From Rhodococcus qingshengii JCM 15477 (GTDB lineage: Bacteria; Actinomycetota; Actinomycetes; Mycobacteriales; Mycobacteriaceae): a stretch of 64,000 nucleotides of DNA. Positions 1 through 7,626 of this stretch are shown here, one piece after another. Position numbers and translations under genes: made by a program. The stretch is taken from NCBI RefSeq assembly GCF_023221595.1, contig NZ_CP096563.1, positions 1,284,501 to 1,348,500 of the forward strand, read 5' to 3'. Numbering within the stretch: position 1 is the stretch's first letter; each line of letters begins with the position of its first letter. The notes beneath the pieces are model-generated. The model was not told the DNA's origin. It searched no databases and worked only from the letters and a program-made list of their open reading frames with translations.

Positions 1-323
1 TGGTCGCTCTGCTCGATCTGATCCCGATAGTCGGTTCCACGATCGCAGGGGTTGTCGTCGCCCTGGTCTCCCTGACAGTCTCTGTCCCAACGGCATTGGC
101 GACAGTTGCGTTCTTCATTGCGTTACGTCTGCTCGAGGACTACCTGCTCGTTCCGAAGATCATCGGGAAGACGGTGGCGGTCCCGGCACTGGTGACCGTT
201 GTCGCGGTTCTGTTGGGTGGAGCGTTGCTCGGTATTGTCGGTGCGTTGCTGGCGATTCCGGTCGCTGCGGCCTTGCTGCTGCTTGCAAGGGAGACGCTCT
301 TTCCGCGCCTCGACGCTTCTTGA
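1..323 (+). CDS. AI-2E family transporter, C-terminal part (cut by window edge)
   Basis: The frame is open from base 3 and ends at TGA 321-323; the start lies outside the window. The visible ~106 residues begin with LLDLIPIVGSTIAGVV and continue through three hydrophobic stretches, including RLLEDYLLVPKIIGKTV and a Gly/Ala-rich helix. The DLIPxVG signature and the LEDYLLVPKIIG segment are typical of the C-terminal half of AI-2E/PerM family (formerly UPF0118) inner-membrane permeases. Family members export varied small molecules, so the substrate cannot be assigned. An in-frame TTG at 96 is internal, not the real start. Confidence 0.85.
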   Translation, partial: VALLDLIPIVGSTIAGVVVALVSLTVSVPTALATVAFFIALRLLEDYLLVPKIIGKTVAVPALVTVVAVLLGGALLGIVGALLAIPVAAALLLLARETLFPRLDAS

Positions 324-330
324 CCGGCTT

Positions 331-546
331 CTATCGGACGCTTCGCGCGCGACGCCGAGAACCAGGATTCGGTTTGGGGCACATCCGAGTCGGGATGGTT
401 TCTCCCTCGGCGGTGATACGGAATACCGAGACTTTCTCGCTACAACCGTGATTCAGATCGACCGCGTATGCGATTGCGGCGCGATCCGAGACGAAATCTT
501 CCATCACCGTTGTACCGTCCGGTAGTTCGATTCTGTAGTTTTCCAT
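331..546 (-). CDS. small hypothetical protein, 71 aa
   Basis: ATG at 546 is preceded on the minus strand by GAAAGAAGG at good spacing, which supports translation. The protein begins MENYRIELPDGTTVMEDFVS, an acidic, probably beta-rich small domain, and ends in a basic Arg-rich tail. It converges on the AI-2E gene with only 7 bp between stop codons. I do not recognise a family. The N-terminal half looks like a folded domain; the tail may be disordered. Confidence 0.55.
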   Translation of the reverse strand: MENYRIELPDGTTVMEDFVSDRAAIAYAVDLNHGCSEKVSVFRITAEGETIPTRMCPKPNPGSRRRARSVR

Positions 547-733
547 GACTTACACAACCTTCTTTCGCTAAGACGATCCTACCCGGCTCGAGAAGTGGCA
601 AACCCGTGGAACACAACGTGCGACAGTCGTCTTCGTGCCTTGCCGGTGCAATGTTTCGACACCTCGCCTGCTGGGTAGTGAGAGTCGGTCAGCCGCTCAG
701 GCGGTACGTATCGAACCACGGAGGATCCGCGCA

Positions 734-1003
734 ATGAGCGCAGTATCGAAAGCGATGTACAAGCCACTCTCACTGGCGACCAGCGTTCTGGGCGGCATCT
801 TGGCCGGCGCTGTCTTCCAGCAGGTGTGGAAGCGCATCGGTGACGACAAGAATGCGCCCGAGCCCAAAGACTTGAGCAGGTCGAGCAAGGAAGTCCTGAT
901 CGCCGCAGCCCTGCAGGGAGCCATCTTCGCTGTTGTGCGAGCCGCAGTGGATCGCGCGGGGGCAAAGGGCTACCGGGCCCTTGCTCATGAAGATCCTCGG
1001 TAG
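734..1003 (+). CDS. DUF4235 family small membrane protein
   Basis: The chosen start is ATG 734, which has GGAGGA about 8 bases upstream; a longer frame from 635 has no ribosome binding site and reads as non-coding. The 89-aa product has a hydrophobic helix (LATSVLGGILAGAVFQQVW), a charged linker (DDKNAPEPKD) and a second amphipathic/hydrophobic helix (VLIAAALQGAIFAVVRAAVD). This is the actinobacterial DUF4235 layout. Family function is unknown. Confidence 0.75.
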   Translation: MSAVSKAMYKPLSLATSVLGGILAGAVFQQVWKRIGDDKNAPEPKDLSRSSKEVLIAAALQGAIFAVVRAAVDRAGAKGYRALAHEDPR

Positions 1004-1025
1004 GAACGCCCGGTTCGGTTCGAGT

Positions 1026-1433
1026 TCAGTCGACGACGGCCGCGATTGCCTCGATCTCGACCAGTTGATCGTCGTAACCGAGAACGGTCACACCCATCAG
1101 AGTGCTCGGGGCGTCGTGATCACCGAACGCGTCGCGGACTACCTCCCACGCCGCAACCAGGTCGGCTTGCTTGCTCGACGCCACCAGAACGCGGGTGTTG
1201 ATCACGTCGGTGATGGACGCGCCCGCGTCCGAGAGAGCTGTTCTCAAGTTGTCGACGGCCTTGGCTGCCTGTCCTGCGTAGTCACCGATGGCGGCAGTGG
1301 AGCCGTCCTCGTTCAACGGGCAGGATCCGGCCAGGAAGATCAGCCGTGCATCGGCGGGAGCCGTTGCTGCATAGGCATATTCAGCCACCGAAGAGAGTGA
1401 CGTGGAACGGATCAGAGTTACCGACTTCGACAT
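1026..1433 (-). CDS. RidA/YjgF-family protein
   Basis: 135 aa, the usual length for the Rid family, whose members hydrolyse reactive enamine/imine intermediates or act as related deaminases. Visible signatures are IFLAGSCPLNEDG near the N-terminus, DAGASITDVINTRVLVAS in the middle and the C-terminal VLGYDDQLVEIEAIAAV stretch. RidA proper has an Arg in the C-terminal region; here the RVLV arginine is present, but exact subfamily assignment would need alignment. It is divergent from the BldC-like gene at 1545. Confidence 0.85.
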   Translation of the reverse strand: MSKSVTLIRSTSLSSVAEYAYAATAPADARLIFLAGSCPLNEDGSTAAIGDYAGQAAKAVDNLRTALSDAGASITDVINTRVLVASSKQADLVAAWEVVRDAFGDHDAPSTLMGVTVLGYDDQLVEIEAIAAVVD

Positions 1434-1544
1434 TATTTCCCCAAGGAATAGTAAAGTTTTGCAGCGAGTCTTTCACAGCACGCCAGGGGTTGCCAATTCA
1501 TCGTCGGACCCATCCCTTCGGTCGGCAGCTACGAATGACTGCCA

Positions 1545-1760
1545 ATGAGCCGAGAAGAAGAGCACACAGCACCTGTCGACGAGTGGCTGACGACCAAACA
1601 GGTTGCAGCACTGTTCCACGTCGACAGGACCACGGTGTCCAGATGGGCGAGGGAGGGCAAAGTCGGCACTCTGAGAACGCTTGGCGGGCATCGGAGGTAC
1701 CGGCGATCGGAGATCGAGACGTTGCTGCGTAACCGCTCGACGACGCTCGATCACCAATAA
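1545..1760 (+). CDS. BldC-like MerR/excisionase-type DNA-binding protein
   Basis: 71 aa, essentially one winged helix-turn-helix. Residues 14-62 carry WLTTKQVAALFHVDRTTVSR, WAREGKVGTLRTLGGHRRY and RRSEIETLL. The TLGGHRRYR wing is the hallmark of BldC, a small actinobacterial developmental regulator that binds direct repeats. It is followed by a strong bidirectional terminator. The short length and lack of an effector domain set it apart from true MerR sensors. Targets cannot be deduced here. Confidence 0.8.
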   Translation: MSREEEHTAPVDEWLTTKQVAALFHVDRTTVSRWAREGKVGTLRTLGGHRRYRRSEIETLLRNRSTTLDHQ

Positions 1761-1774
1761 CCTCCGGCACGAAA

Positions 1775-1817
1775 CAGACAGGTCGCCGAGCATGATGAGG
1801 GCTCGGCGACCTGTCTG
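1775..1817. terminator. bidirectional terminator, perfect 17-bp stem
   Basis: CAGACAGGTCGCCGAGC (1775-1791) pairs perfectly with 1801-1817 around a 9-nt loop. It lies between the stops of two convergent genes (BldC-like ending 1760, thiolase ending 1833), so it probably ends both transcripts. Confidence 0.85.
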
Positions 1818-1832
1818 GTGAGCAGGAAGTAA

Positions 1833-3032
1833 TTACGCCTTGGGGACGCGGACGATGAGTGCGTCGCCTTGTCCGCCGCCGCCGCAGAGTGCGGCTGCGC
1901 CGATGCCGCCGCCGCGGCGTTGCAGTTCGAGGGCGAGGTGCAGGGCGATGCGGGCGCCGGACATGCCGAGGGGGTGGCCGACGGCGATGGCGCCGCCGTT
2001 GACGTTGACCTTGGCGGGGTCGAGGCCGAGTTCGCGGGTGGAGGCGATCCCGACGGCGGCGAATGCTTCGTTGATTTCGACGAGGTCGAGGTCGGTGGGG
2101 TCGATGCCTTCCTTCGCGCAGGCTTTGGCGATGGCCCGGGCGGGTTGGGACTGGAGGGTGGAGTCGGGTCCGGCGACGACGCCGTGGGCGCCGATTTCCG
2201 CGATCCAGGTCAGGCCGAGTTCTTCGGCTTTGGTTTTGCTCATCACGATCACGGCGGCGGCGCCGTCGGAGATCGGGGAGGCGGAGCCGGCGGTGATGGT
2301 GCCGTCCTTGCTGAACGCGGGACGCAGTTTGCCGAGGGATTCGGTGGTGGTGTCGGCGCGGATGCCTTCGTCCTGGGCGAAGACGATGGGCTCGCCCTTG
2401 CGTTGGGGGATGGAGACGGGGACGACTTCGTTGTCGAAGAGGCCGTCTTTCCAGGCGCGGGCCGCGTTCTGGTGTGAGGCGGCGGCGAAGGCGTCCTGCT
2501 CGGCGCGGGTGATGTGGGCGGTTTCTTGTTGGTTGACCTGTTCGGTGAGCAGGCCCATGGCCTGGTCGGTGAAGATGTCGTGGAGGCCGTCGTAGGCCAT
2601 GTGGTCGCGGAGGGTGACGTCGCCGTATTTGAAGCCTTCGCGGCTTTTTTCGAGCATGTGGGGTGCGCGGGACATCGATTCCTGCCCGCCGGCGACGACG
2701 ATGTCGAATTCGCCGGCGCGGATGAGTTGGTCGGCGAGGGCGATGGCGTCGATGCCGGAGAGGCACACTTTGTTGATGCTCAGGGCGGGGACGTTCATGG
2801 GGATGCCGGCGGCGACGGCGGCTTGGCGGGCGGGCATCTGGCCGGCGCCGGCGGTGAGGACCTGTCCCATGATGACGTAGTCGACTTGTTCGGGTGCGAC
2901 TCCGGACTTGTCGAGGGCGCCTTTGATGGCGATGCCGCCGAGGTCGGACCCGGAGAGGTCTTTCAACGATCCGAGGAGTCGACCCATCGGGGTACGAGCT
3001 CCCGCAACAATCACAGTGGTCGTGTCGGTCAT
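1833..3032 (-). CDS. acetyl-CoA C-acetyltransferase (thiolase II)
   Basis: 399 aa, full family length. The acylated nucleophile is Cys90 in [16 protein letters not shown]; the C-terminal catalytic pair is His353 in [12 protein letters not shown] and Cys383 in [11 protein letters not shown]. The text closely resembles mycobacterial FadA4-type acetoacetyl-CoA thiolases as I remember them. The start overlaps the CoA-transferase B stop by 4 bp, so the three genes form one translationally coupled operon. Together they would activate a 3-oxoacid with CoA and cleave the 3-oxoacyl-CoA to acetyl-CoA. Acetoacetate is the simplest substrate; 3-oxoadipate is the alternative. Confidence 0.92.
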   Translation of the reverse strand: MTDTTTVIVAGARTPMGRLLGSLKDLSGSDLGGIAIKGALDKSGVAPEQVDYVIMGQVLTAGAGQMPARQAAVAAGIPMNVPALSINKVCLSGIDAIALADQLIRAGEFDIVVAGGQESMSRAPHMLEKSREGFKYGDVTLRDHMAYDGLHDIFTDQAMGLLTEQVNQQETAHITRAEQDAFAAASHQNAARAWKDGLFDNEVVPVSIPQRKGEPIVFAQDEGIRADTTTESLGKLRPAFSKDGTITAGSASPISDGAAAVIVMSKTKAEELGLTWIAEIGAHGVVAGPDSTLQSQPARAIAKACAKEGIDPTDLDLVEINEAFAAVGIASTRELGLDPAKVNVNGGAIAVGHPLGMSGARIALHLALELQRRGGGIGAAALCGGGGQGDALIVRVPKA

Positions 3033-3691
3033 GCCAGTTCAACTTTCAGTTCGGTGCCGGTTGCGGCGACTACGTCTTCGACGCTGACATCGGGGGCGAG
3101 TTCACGCAGGACGAGTGGACCTTCTTCGCTCACGTCGATGACGGCGAGGTTGGTGATGATCCGATTCACCACGCCCTGGCCGGTCAGGGGCAGGGTGCAC
3201 GCGTCGACGATCTTGGGGTTGCCGTCGCGGTCGTTGTGCTCCATGACGACGATGACACGCCGGGCACCGTGGACGAGGTCCATTGCGCCGCCCATGCCCT
3301 TGACCATCTTGCCGGGGACCATCCAGTTTGCGAGGTCACCCGTCTTCGACACCTGCATACCGCCGAGGACTGCGGTGTCGATGTGGCCGCCGCGGATCAT
3401 CCCGAACGAGAGGGCCGAATCAAAATATGCCGCACCGGGGTTGACGGTCACGGTCTCTTTGCCGGCGTTGATGAGGTCAGGATCGACCTTGTCCTCGGTG
3501 GGATACGGTCCGGTGCCGAGAATTCCGTTCTCCGAGTGCAGGACCACACGAACGTCCGAGCCCAGGTATCCGGGAATCAGTGTGGGAAGGCCGATTCCGA
3601 GATTGACGTACTCCCCGTCGATCATCTCTGCAGCCGCCCGCGCTGCCATCTGCTGGCGCGTCCAACCCGTCACTGTCACTGGTGCGGTCAT
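3029..3691 (-). CDS. 3-oxoacid CoA-transferase subunit B
   Basis: 220 aa beta subunit of a class I CoA-transferase. The catalytic glutamate is Glu54 in the SENGILGTG motif, which forms the glutamyl-CoA intermediate. The Gly-rich [13 protein letters not shown] segment precedes it. Stop and start overlap the neighbouring genes by 4 bp on both sides. The partner subunit is directly upstream. Substrate specificity (succinyl-CoA:acetoacetate or 3-oxoadipate) cannot be decided from the motif; the FadA4-like thiolase favours acetoacetate. Confidence 0.92.
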   Translation of the reverse strand: MTAPVTVTGWTRQQMAARAAAEMIDGEYVNLGIGLPTLIPGYLGSDVRVVLHSENGILGTGPYPTEDKVDPDLINAGKETVTVNPGAAYFDSALSFGMIRGGHIDTAVLGGMQVSKTGDLANWMVPGKMVKGMGGAMDLVHGARRVIVVMEHNDRDGNPKIVDACTLPLTGQGVVNRIITNLAVIDVSEEGPLVLRELAPDVSVEDVVAATGTELKVELA

Positions 3692-4455
3692 CGTGAGGTT
3701 CCTTCCGAAGCGCTGACGGTTCGCTTTTCGATTCGCTTGTTCTGAGGGCCGGTGTGCACAATTCTCTGCACGAAGACTCCGGGCAGGTGCACCGATGCCG
3801 GGTCGATTTCACCGGGCTCGACCAGACGTTCCACCTGCGCGATGGTGACCCGTCCCGCCATCGCGGCGAGCGGGTTGAAGTTCATCGCGGTCTTGTCGAA
3901 CACGAGGTTGCCGTCGGTGTCTCCGAGAACAGCGTGCACGAGTGCGTAGTCGGCGTTGATCGCCTCTTCCATTACGTAACGCTTGGTTCCGAAGACACGA
4001 GTCTCCTTCGGAGGCGATGCAATAGCGATCGAGCCGTCGGCGTCGTAGCGCCATGGCATTCCGCCGTCGGAGATGGGGCTACCCACTCCGGCCGGTGTGA
4101 AGAATGCGGGGATTCCGGTTCCGCCGGCGCGCAGACGCTCGGCGAGCGTGCCCTGCGGCGTCAGTTCCACTTCGAGTTCGCCGGCCAGGTACTGCCGGGC
4201 GAACTCCTTGTTCTCACCGACGTACGACGCGGTCACCCGTCGGATACGTCCGGCGCTCAGCAAGATTCCGAGACCGTGATCGTCGACGCCGCAGTTGTTG
4301 GAGAACACCTCGAGGTCGGTTGCACTCGTAGCTGCGATCGCGTCGATCAACACGTCGGGGATGCCGCACAAGCCGAATCCGCCGACGGCCAGCGTTGCGC
4401 CGTCGACGATGTCGGCGACCGCCTCCGCTGCGGACTCGTACACCTTTGCTGTCAT
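3688..4455 (-). CDS. 3-oxoacid CoA-transferase subunit A
   Basis: Alpha subunit, 255 aa from ATG 4455, which I prefer over the in-frame ATG at 4494 because GGGAGAG sits 3-4 bases before 4455 and the family usually begins near [12 protein letters not shown]. Residues ~24-36 carry [13 protein letters not shown], the CoA-binding glycine-rich loop. First gene of the operon A-B-thiolase, divergent from an IclR regulator at 4623. The intergenic region has two copies of a GTTCATTGA-type element, so repression and induction by the IclR protein are likely. Confidence 0.92.
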   Translation of the reverse strand: MTAKVYESAAEAVADIVDGATLAVGGFGLCGIPDVLIDAIAATSATDLEVFSNNCGVDDHGLGILLSAGRIRRVTASYVGENKEFARQYLAGELEVELTPQGTLAERLRAGGTGIPAFFTPAGVGSPISDGGMPWRYDADGSIAIASPPKETRVFGTKRYVMEEAINADYALVHAVLGDTDGNLVFDKTAMNFNPLAAMAGRVTIAQVERLVEPGEIDPASVHLPGVFVQRIVHTGPQNKRIEKRTVSASEGTSR

Positions 4456-4592
4456 GTTCTCTCCCTGCCAAGCGTTCATTGAGTAGACACTCACTCACTT
4501 CGATATCCAGTGAACTATCTCCAGTTCACAGGTTCAAGGAATCTCGAACATCAACCGAGAACTGATCGACTACTGATCGTATGAAGGAATTT

Positions 4593-4609
4593 CGTTCATT
4601 GAATGGACG
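4593..4609. promoter_or_regulatory. palindromic operator, probable IclR site
   Basis: CGTTCATTGAATGGACG is an imperfect palindrome (mismatches only at the centre and one symmetric pair) ending 13 bp before the IclR start. A related copy, GTTCATTGAGTAGACAC, lies at 4474-4490 just upstream of the CoA-transferase start. Two similar elements flanking the divergent promoters fit IclR autoregulation and control of the operon; this is inference from position and symmetry. Confidence 0.6.
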
Positions 4610-4622
4610 CTAGGATGGCTGC

Positions 4623-5402
4623 ATGCCAACTCACGGGCAATCGCCGGCCATGGTCGCGCGGGTGGCTGCACTTCTGCGAGCCCTCGGCGCGTCCGAACCA
4701 ACGGGCACTTCCACCACGGAATTGGGCAAGGTCACCGGCCTCGCTCGGCCCACTGCGCACCGACTGCTCACGTCCCTGGCTGCCGAAGGACTGGTCGACC
4801 GTGACGCACGAACCGGTCGATGGTCTCTCGGCCCGGAGTTGTACCTCCTGGGGGCGGCGGCCGGAAATCGGTACGACATCACCGACCGGGCTCGCGACGT
4901 CGTCGACGAACTTGCCCGGGTTACGGGGGAGAGCGCCTTCTTGTCGGCACGCCGAGGTGACGAGACCGTCTGCATCCTGAGTCAGGAAGGCAGTTTTCCA
5001 CTGCGATCTCACGTGCTGCACGAGGGGAAGCGTTTCCCGTTGGGGGTCGCGTCGGCGGGGCTTGCCATCTTGAGCCACCTACCGGCGCGGGACGTCGACG
5101 ACTATTTCGCCCGGGTGAATCTGGATTCGGAGTGGGGTGAGATCCACAGTGAGACATCGATTCGAGAGCGAATCGAGTCGACGCGTGTCACCGGGTACGC
5201 GGTCAATCCAGCCCTCATCGTCGAGGGAAGCTGGGGGATGGGTGCCGCGGTGTTCGATCGCAACGGTCGCCCGGCCTGGGCGCTGAGCCTGACCGGAGTG
5301 GAAACACGCTTCCGGCCCGCGCGTCATGCCGAGTTGGGAACGCTGCTCCTCGAGCACGCTCACACACTGTCGAACCGATTGAAAACGCATGCAGTGAACT
5401 AA
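4623..5402 (+). CDS. IclR-family transcriptional regulator of the thiolase/CoA-transferase operon
   Basis: 259 aa. Residues ~10-75 form the winged HTH (SPAMVARVAALLRALGAS, ATHRLLTSLAAEGL-type region read here as TAHRLLTSLAAEGLVDRD), followed by the IclR effector domain with the HVLHEGKRFPLGVASAGLA segment. IclR proteins bind small carboxylic acids. Its divergent position and the shared palindromic operator point to local control. It converges with the XRE-cupin gene, overlapping it by 4 bp at the stops. Confidence 0.9.
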   Translation: MPTHGQSPAMVARVAALLRALGASEPTGTSTTELGKVTGLARPTAHRLLTSLAAEGLVDRDARTGRWSLGPELYLLGAAAGNRYDITDRARDVVDELARVTGESAFLSARRGDETVCILSQEGSFPLRSHVLHEGKRFPLGVASAGLAILSHLPARDVDDYFARVNLDSEWGEIHSETSIRERIESTRVTGYAVNPALIVEGSWGMGAAVFDRNGRPAWALSLTGVETRFRPARHAELGTLLLEHAHTLSNRLKTHAVN

Positions 5403-6010
5403 CTTTCGGGAACCAGGTCTTGTGCAGTAGTAGTTTTTGCCTTCGTGCGCACATGTGCCTTCTCGCCTTGCGGGCCGAAAAGATGCAAGATTTCCACCAC
5501 CTGTTCATCGGCAGGCCCGAACCAGTGGGGCTCGGCAGTGTCGAACTCCGCGACTTCCCCGGGGTGTAGGAGAACCTCGTTCGCCCCCAGGATGAGACGC
5601 AGATCCCCGGCGAGGACGTAGAGCCATTCGTAGCCGGCGTGGGTGACCAGCTTCGGTGGACGCGGACCGATCACCTGCTTGAAGACCTGCACGCGGCCGG
5701 GATAGCGCGTCAACGGAACGACGGCACTGCCGTTCTTGCGTCGGCTCGGGGTGAGATGGACCCGAGGATCGCCCGTAGCGGGGGCGCCGACGAGTTGGTC
5801 CAGCGCGACCCGGTGCGCTCGGGCAAGCGGCAACAGCAGATCGAGGGTGGGACGACGCTTCCCCGATTCGAGGCGTGAGAGTGCGCTGACAGAGATGCCG
5901 GTGGCTTCGGACAGGCCCTCGAGGGTCAATCCGCGATCGCGTCGGAGCGTGCGCAGTCTCGGTCCGATATCGGTGATCAACTGCTCGAATTCAGCATCCA
6001 TGCCGTCCAT
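5399..6010 (-). CDS. XRE-family regulator with C-terminal cupin domain
   Basis: About 203 aa from ATG 6010 (ATG 6001 also possible); the longer open frame to 6310 overlaps the divergent transporter and is not credible. Residues ~15-65 are a classic XRE HTH (LRRDRGLTLEGLSEATGISV, SALSRLESGKRRPTLDLLL). Residues ~110-190 form a cupin beta-barrel (THAGYEWLYVLAGDLRLILG, LHPGEVAEFDTAEPHWFGPA). HTH-cupin proteins sense small molecules. The divergent MFS exporter 103 bp away is the likely target. A short TTTGC-N7-GCAAA repeat at 6012-6028 could be an operator. Confidence 0.87.
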   Translation of the reverse strand: MDGMDAEFEQLITDIGPRLRTLRRDRGLTLEGLSEATGISVSALSRLESGKRRPTLDLLLPLARAHRVALDQLVGAPATGDPRVHLTPSRRKNGSAVVPLTRYPGRVQVFKQVIGPRPPKLVTHAGYEWLYVLAGDLRLILGANEVLLHPGEVAEFDTAEPHWFGPADEQVVEILHLFGPQGEKAHVRTKAKTTTAQDLVPES

Positions 6011-6113
6011 CTTTGCAGTTTCCGCAAAATTCTTACCAACTTCGGACGCTGGAGAGCAACGATCCTTTCGACAGTCGAGTACGGCAGAGCACTTCGAGAG
6101 ATGGAGTCCGACC

Positions 6114-7517
6114 ATGAAACCTTCGAGCGGGATCGAACCGCAAGTGATCGGACTCGATGCAGGGCGGCGATGGGGCATCCTGGCGATCTGCTGCACGAGC
6201 CTGTTCGTCGTCGGGTTGGACACCACCATCGTCAACGTGGCCCTGCCGACGATCGGTGAGGGATTTCGCGTCGGAACCCGTGGTCTGGAATGGGTCGTCA
6301 ACGCATACACACTCGTCCTGGCGAGCTTGCTGATCTCGTCCGGAGCAGTGGCCGATCGTTTCGGCAGGAGACGAGTCTTTCAGATCGGGCTCGTCGTCTT
6401 CGGGGTGGCGTCGATTGCCTGCGCGCTCGCTCCGTCCGTCGAGATGTTGATCGCGGCGCGGATCGTCCAAGGCGTCGGCGGGTCGATGCTCAGTCCGGTT
6501 GCCTTGGCGATCGTCGTCAACGTGATGACCGACCCGAAGGAGCGGGCCAAGGCAATCGGGGTGTGGGCCGCGGTCTTCGGCCTGAGTATGGCGGCAGGGC
6601 CGATCGTCGGCGGCGTGCTCATCGAAAGTTTCGGCTGGCGATCGGTTTTCTGGATCAACGTGCCGGTGATCTTGGCCGTGCTCGTCTTGACTGCTGTGTT
6701 TGTTCCGGAGTCCCGAGCGCAGCAGTCGCGACGACTCGATCTTCCCGGTCAGTTGCTACTGGTGATTCTTGTCGGCGGGGCGGTTGCCCTTCTGATCGAG
6801 GGTCCGCGAATCGGATGGTTCTCTGCCGCGGCGACGGCAGGGTATGTCGTTGTTGCTGCAGCGTTGGCCGCATTCATCCGCGTCGAATCACGCAAGCGCG
6901 AGCCACTGATGGATCTCGCACTCTTCCGCCGCAGACCGTTCTCGTCGGCTGTGGTCGGCGCTGTCGTGGTGTTCGTAGCGTTGAACGCGACGCTACTGCT
7001 CGGCACGTTCTACTTGCAGCACTCCCGCGGAATGAGTCCGGCACTGGCCGGCGCGATCACCCTTCCGATGGCTGTTGCGGCAACGGTCTGCGCGCCGTTG
7101 TCCGGAATACTCGTCGGACGCTTCGGCCCGCGGCGGCCGCTTCTCATTGCTGGTAGCTTCACGACACTCGGTGGGCTGTGCCTGGTCTCGCTCGACAACA
7201 ATACGGCGATTCCGATGCTCTTGGCCGCTTACCTGTTCCTCGGTATCGGATTCGGGTTCTCGAATGCCCCGATCACCAACACCGCCGTCAACGGGTTGCC
7301 GAGATCGCAGGCGGGGCTTGCTGGTGGAATAACCTCCAGTGCACGCCAATTCGGTGCTGCTCTCGGTGTTGCGCTGGCCGGTGGCATTATCGGCGGCAGT
7401 GCATCGGTGGATGTCGCGCAGGCATCGAGGTCGGGATGGATCCTGGTTGCCGGATGTGGGATCGCGGTCCTGGTGATTGCACTCGCATCTCGGAATTCCG
7501 AGGAACTCCCCGGCTGA
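6114..7517 (+). CDS. MFS drug-efflux transporter, DHA2 (EmrB/QacA) type
   Basis: 467 aa from ATG 6114, preceded by GAGAGATGGAG. An upstream extension of the frame to 5736 is antisense to the regulator and is rejected. Signature motifs: LDTTIVNVALPTIGEGF in TM1 (motif D1 of 14-TM antiporters), ADRFGRRRVFQIGL (motif A), AARIVQGVGGSMLSP and the motif C stretch VFGLSMAAGPIVGGVLIE. This indicates a proton-driven exporter with 14 helices. Regulated most probably by the divergent XRE-cupin protein. Substrate unknown. Confidence 0.9.
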   Translation: MKPSSGIEPQVIGLDAGRRWGILAICCTSLFVVGLDTTIVNVALPTIGEGFRVGTRGLEWVVNAYTLVLASLLISSGAVADRFGRRRVFQIGLVVFGVASIACALAPSVEMLIAARIVQGVGGSMLSPVALAIVVNVMTDPKERAKAIGVWAAVFGLSMAAGPIVGGVLIESFGWRSVFWINVPVILAVLVLTAVFVPESRAQQSRRLDLPGQLLLVILVGGAVALLIEGPRIGWFSAAATAGYVVVAAALAAFIRVESRKREPLMDLALFRRRPFSSAVVGAVVVFVALNATLLLGTFYLQHSRGMSPALAGAITLPMAVAATVCAPLSGILVGRFGPRRPLLIAGSFTTLGGLCLVSLDNNTAIPMLLAAYLFLGIGFGFSNAPITNTAVNGLPRSQAGLAGGITSSARQFGAALGVALAGGIIGGSASVDVAQASRSGWILVAGCGIAVLVIALASRNSEELPG

Positions 7518-7626
7518 TCACCTCGCGTGTTCGTGCGAGCTTCACCCTGCGCGGGTGATTCCAAGCGCGTGCCCAACCGATACAGATGATGGGGTATCAG
7601 ATCGTCGTATCCGAGCGGGGAGTGCC

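Noticed and set aside
1498..3042. 514-codon minus-strand frame over the thiolase, very rich in Arg and His
   Set aside because: It is a second frame of the high-GC3 thiolase gene and has no family motif; the thiolase frame is complete and motif-rich.
5736..6113. N-terminal extension of the DHA2 transporter
   Set aside because: Lies antisense to the XRE-cupin regulator; ATG 6114 has a ribosome site and the transporter motif starts right after it.
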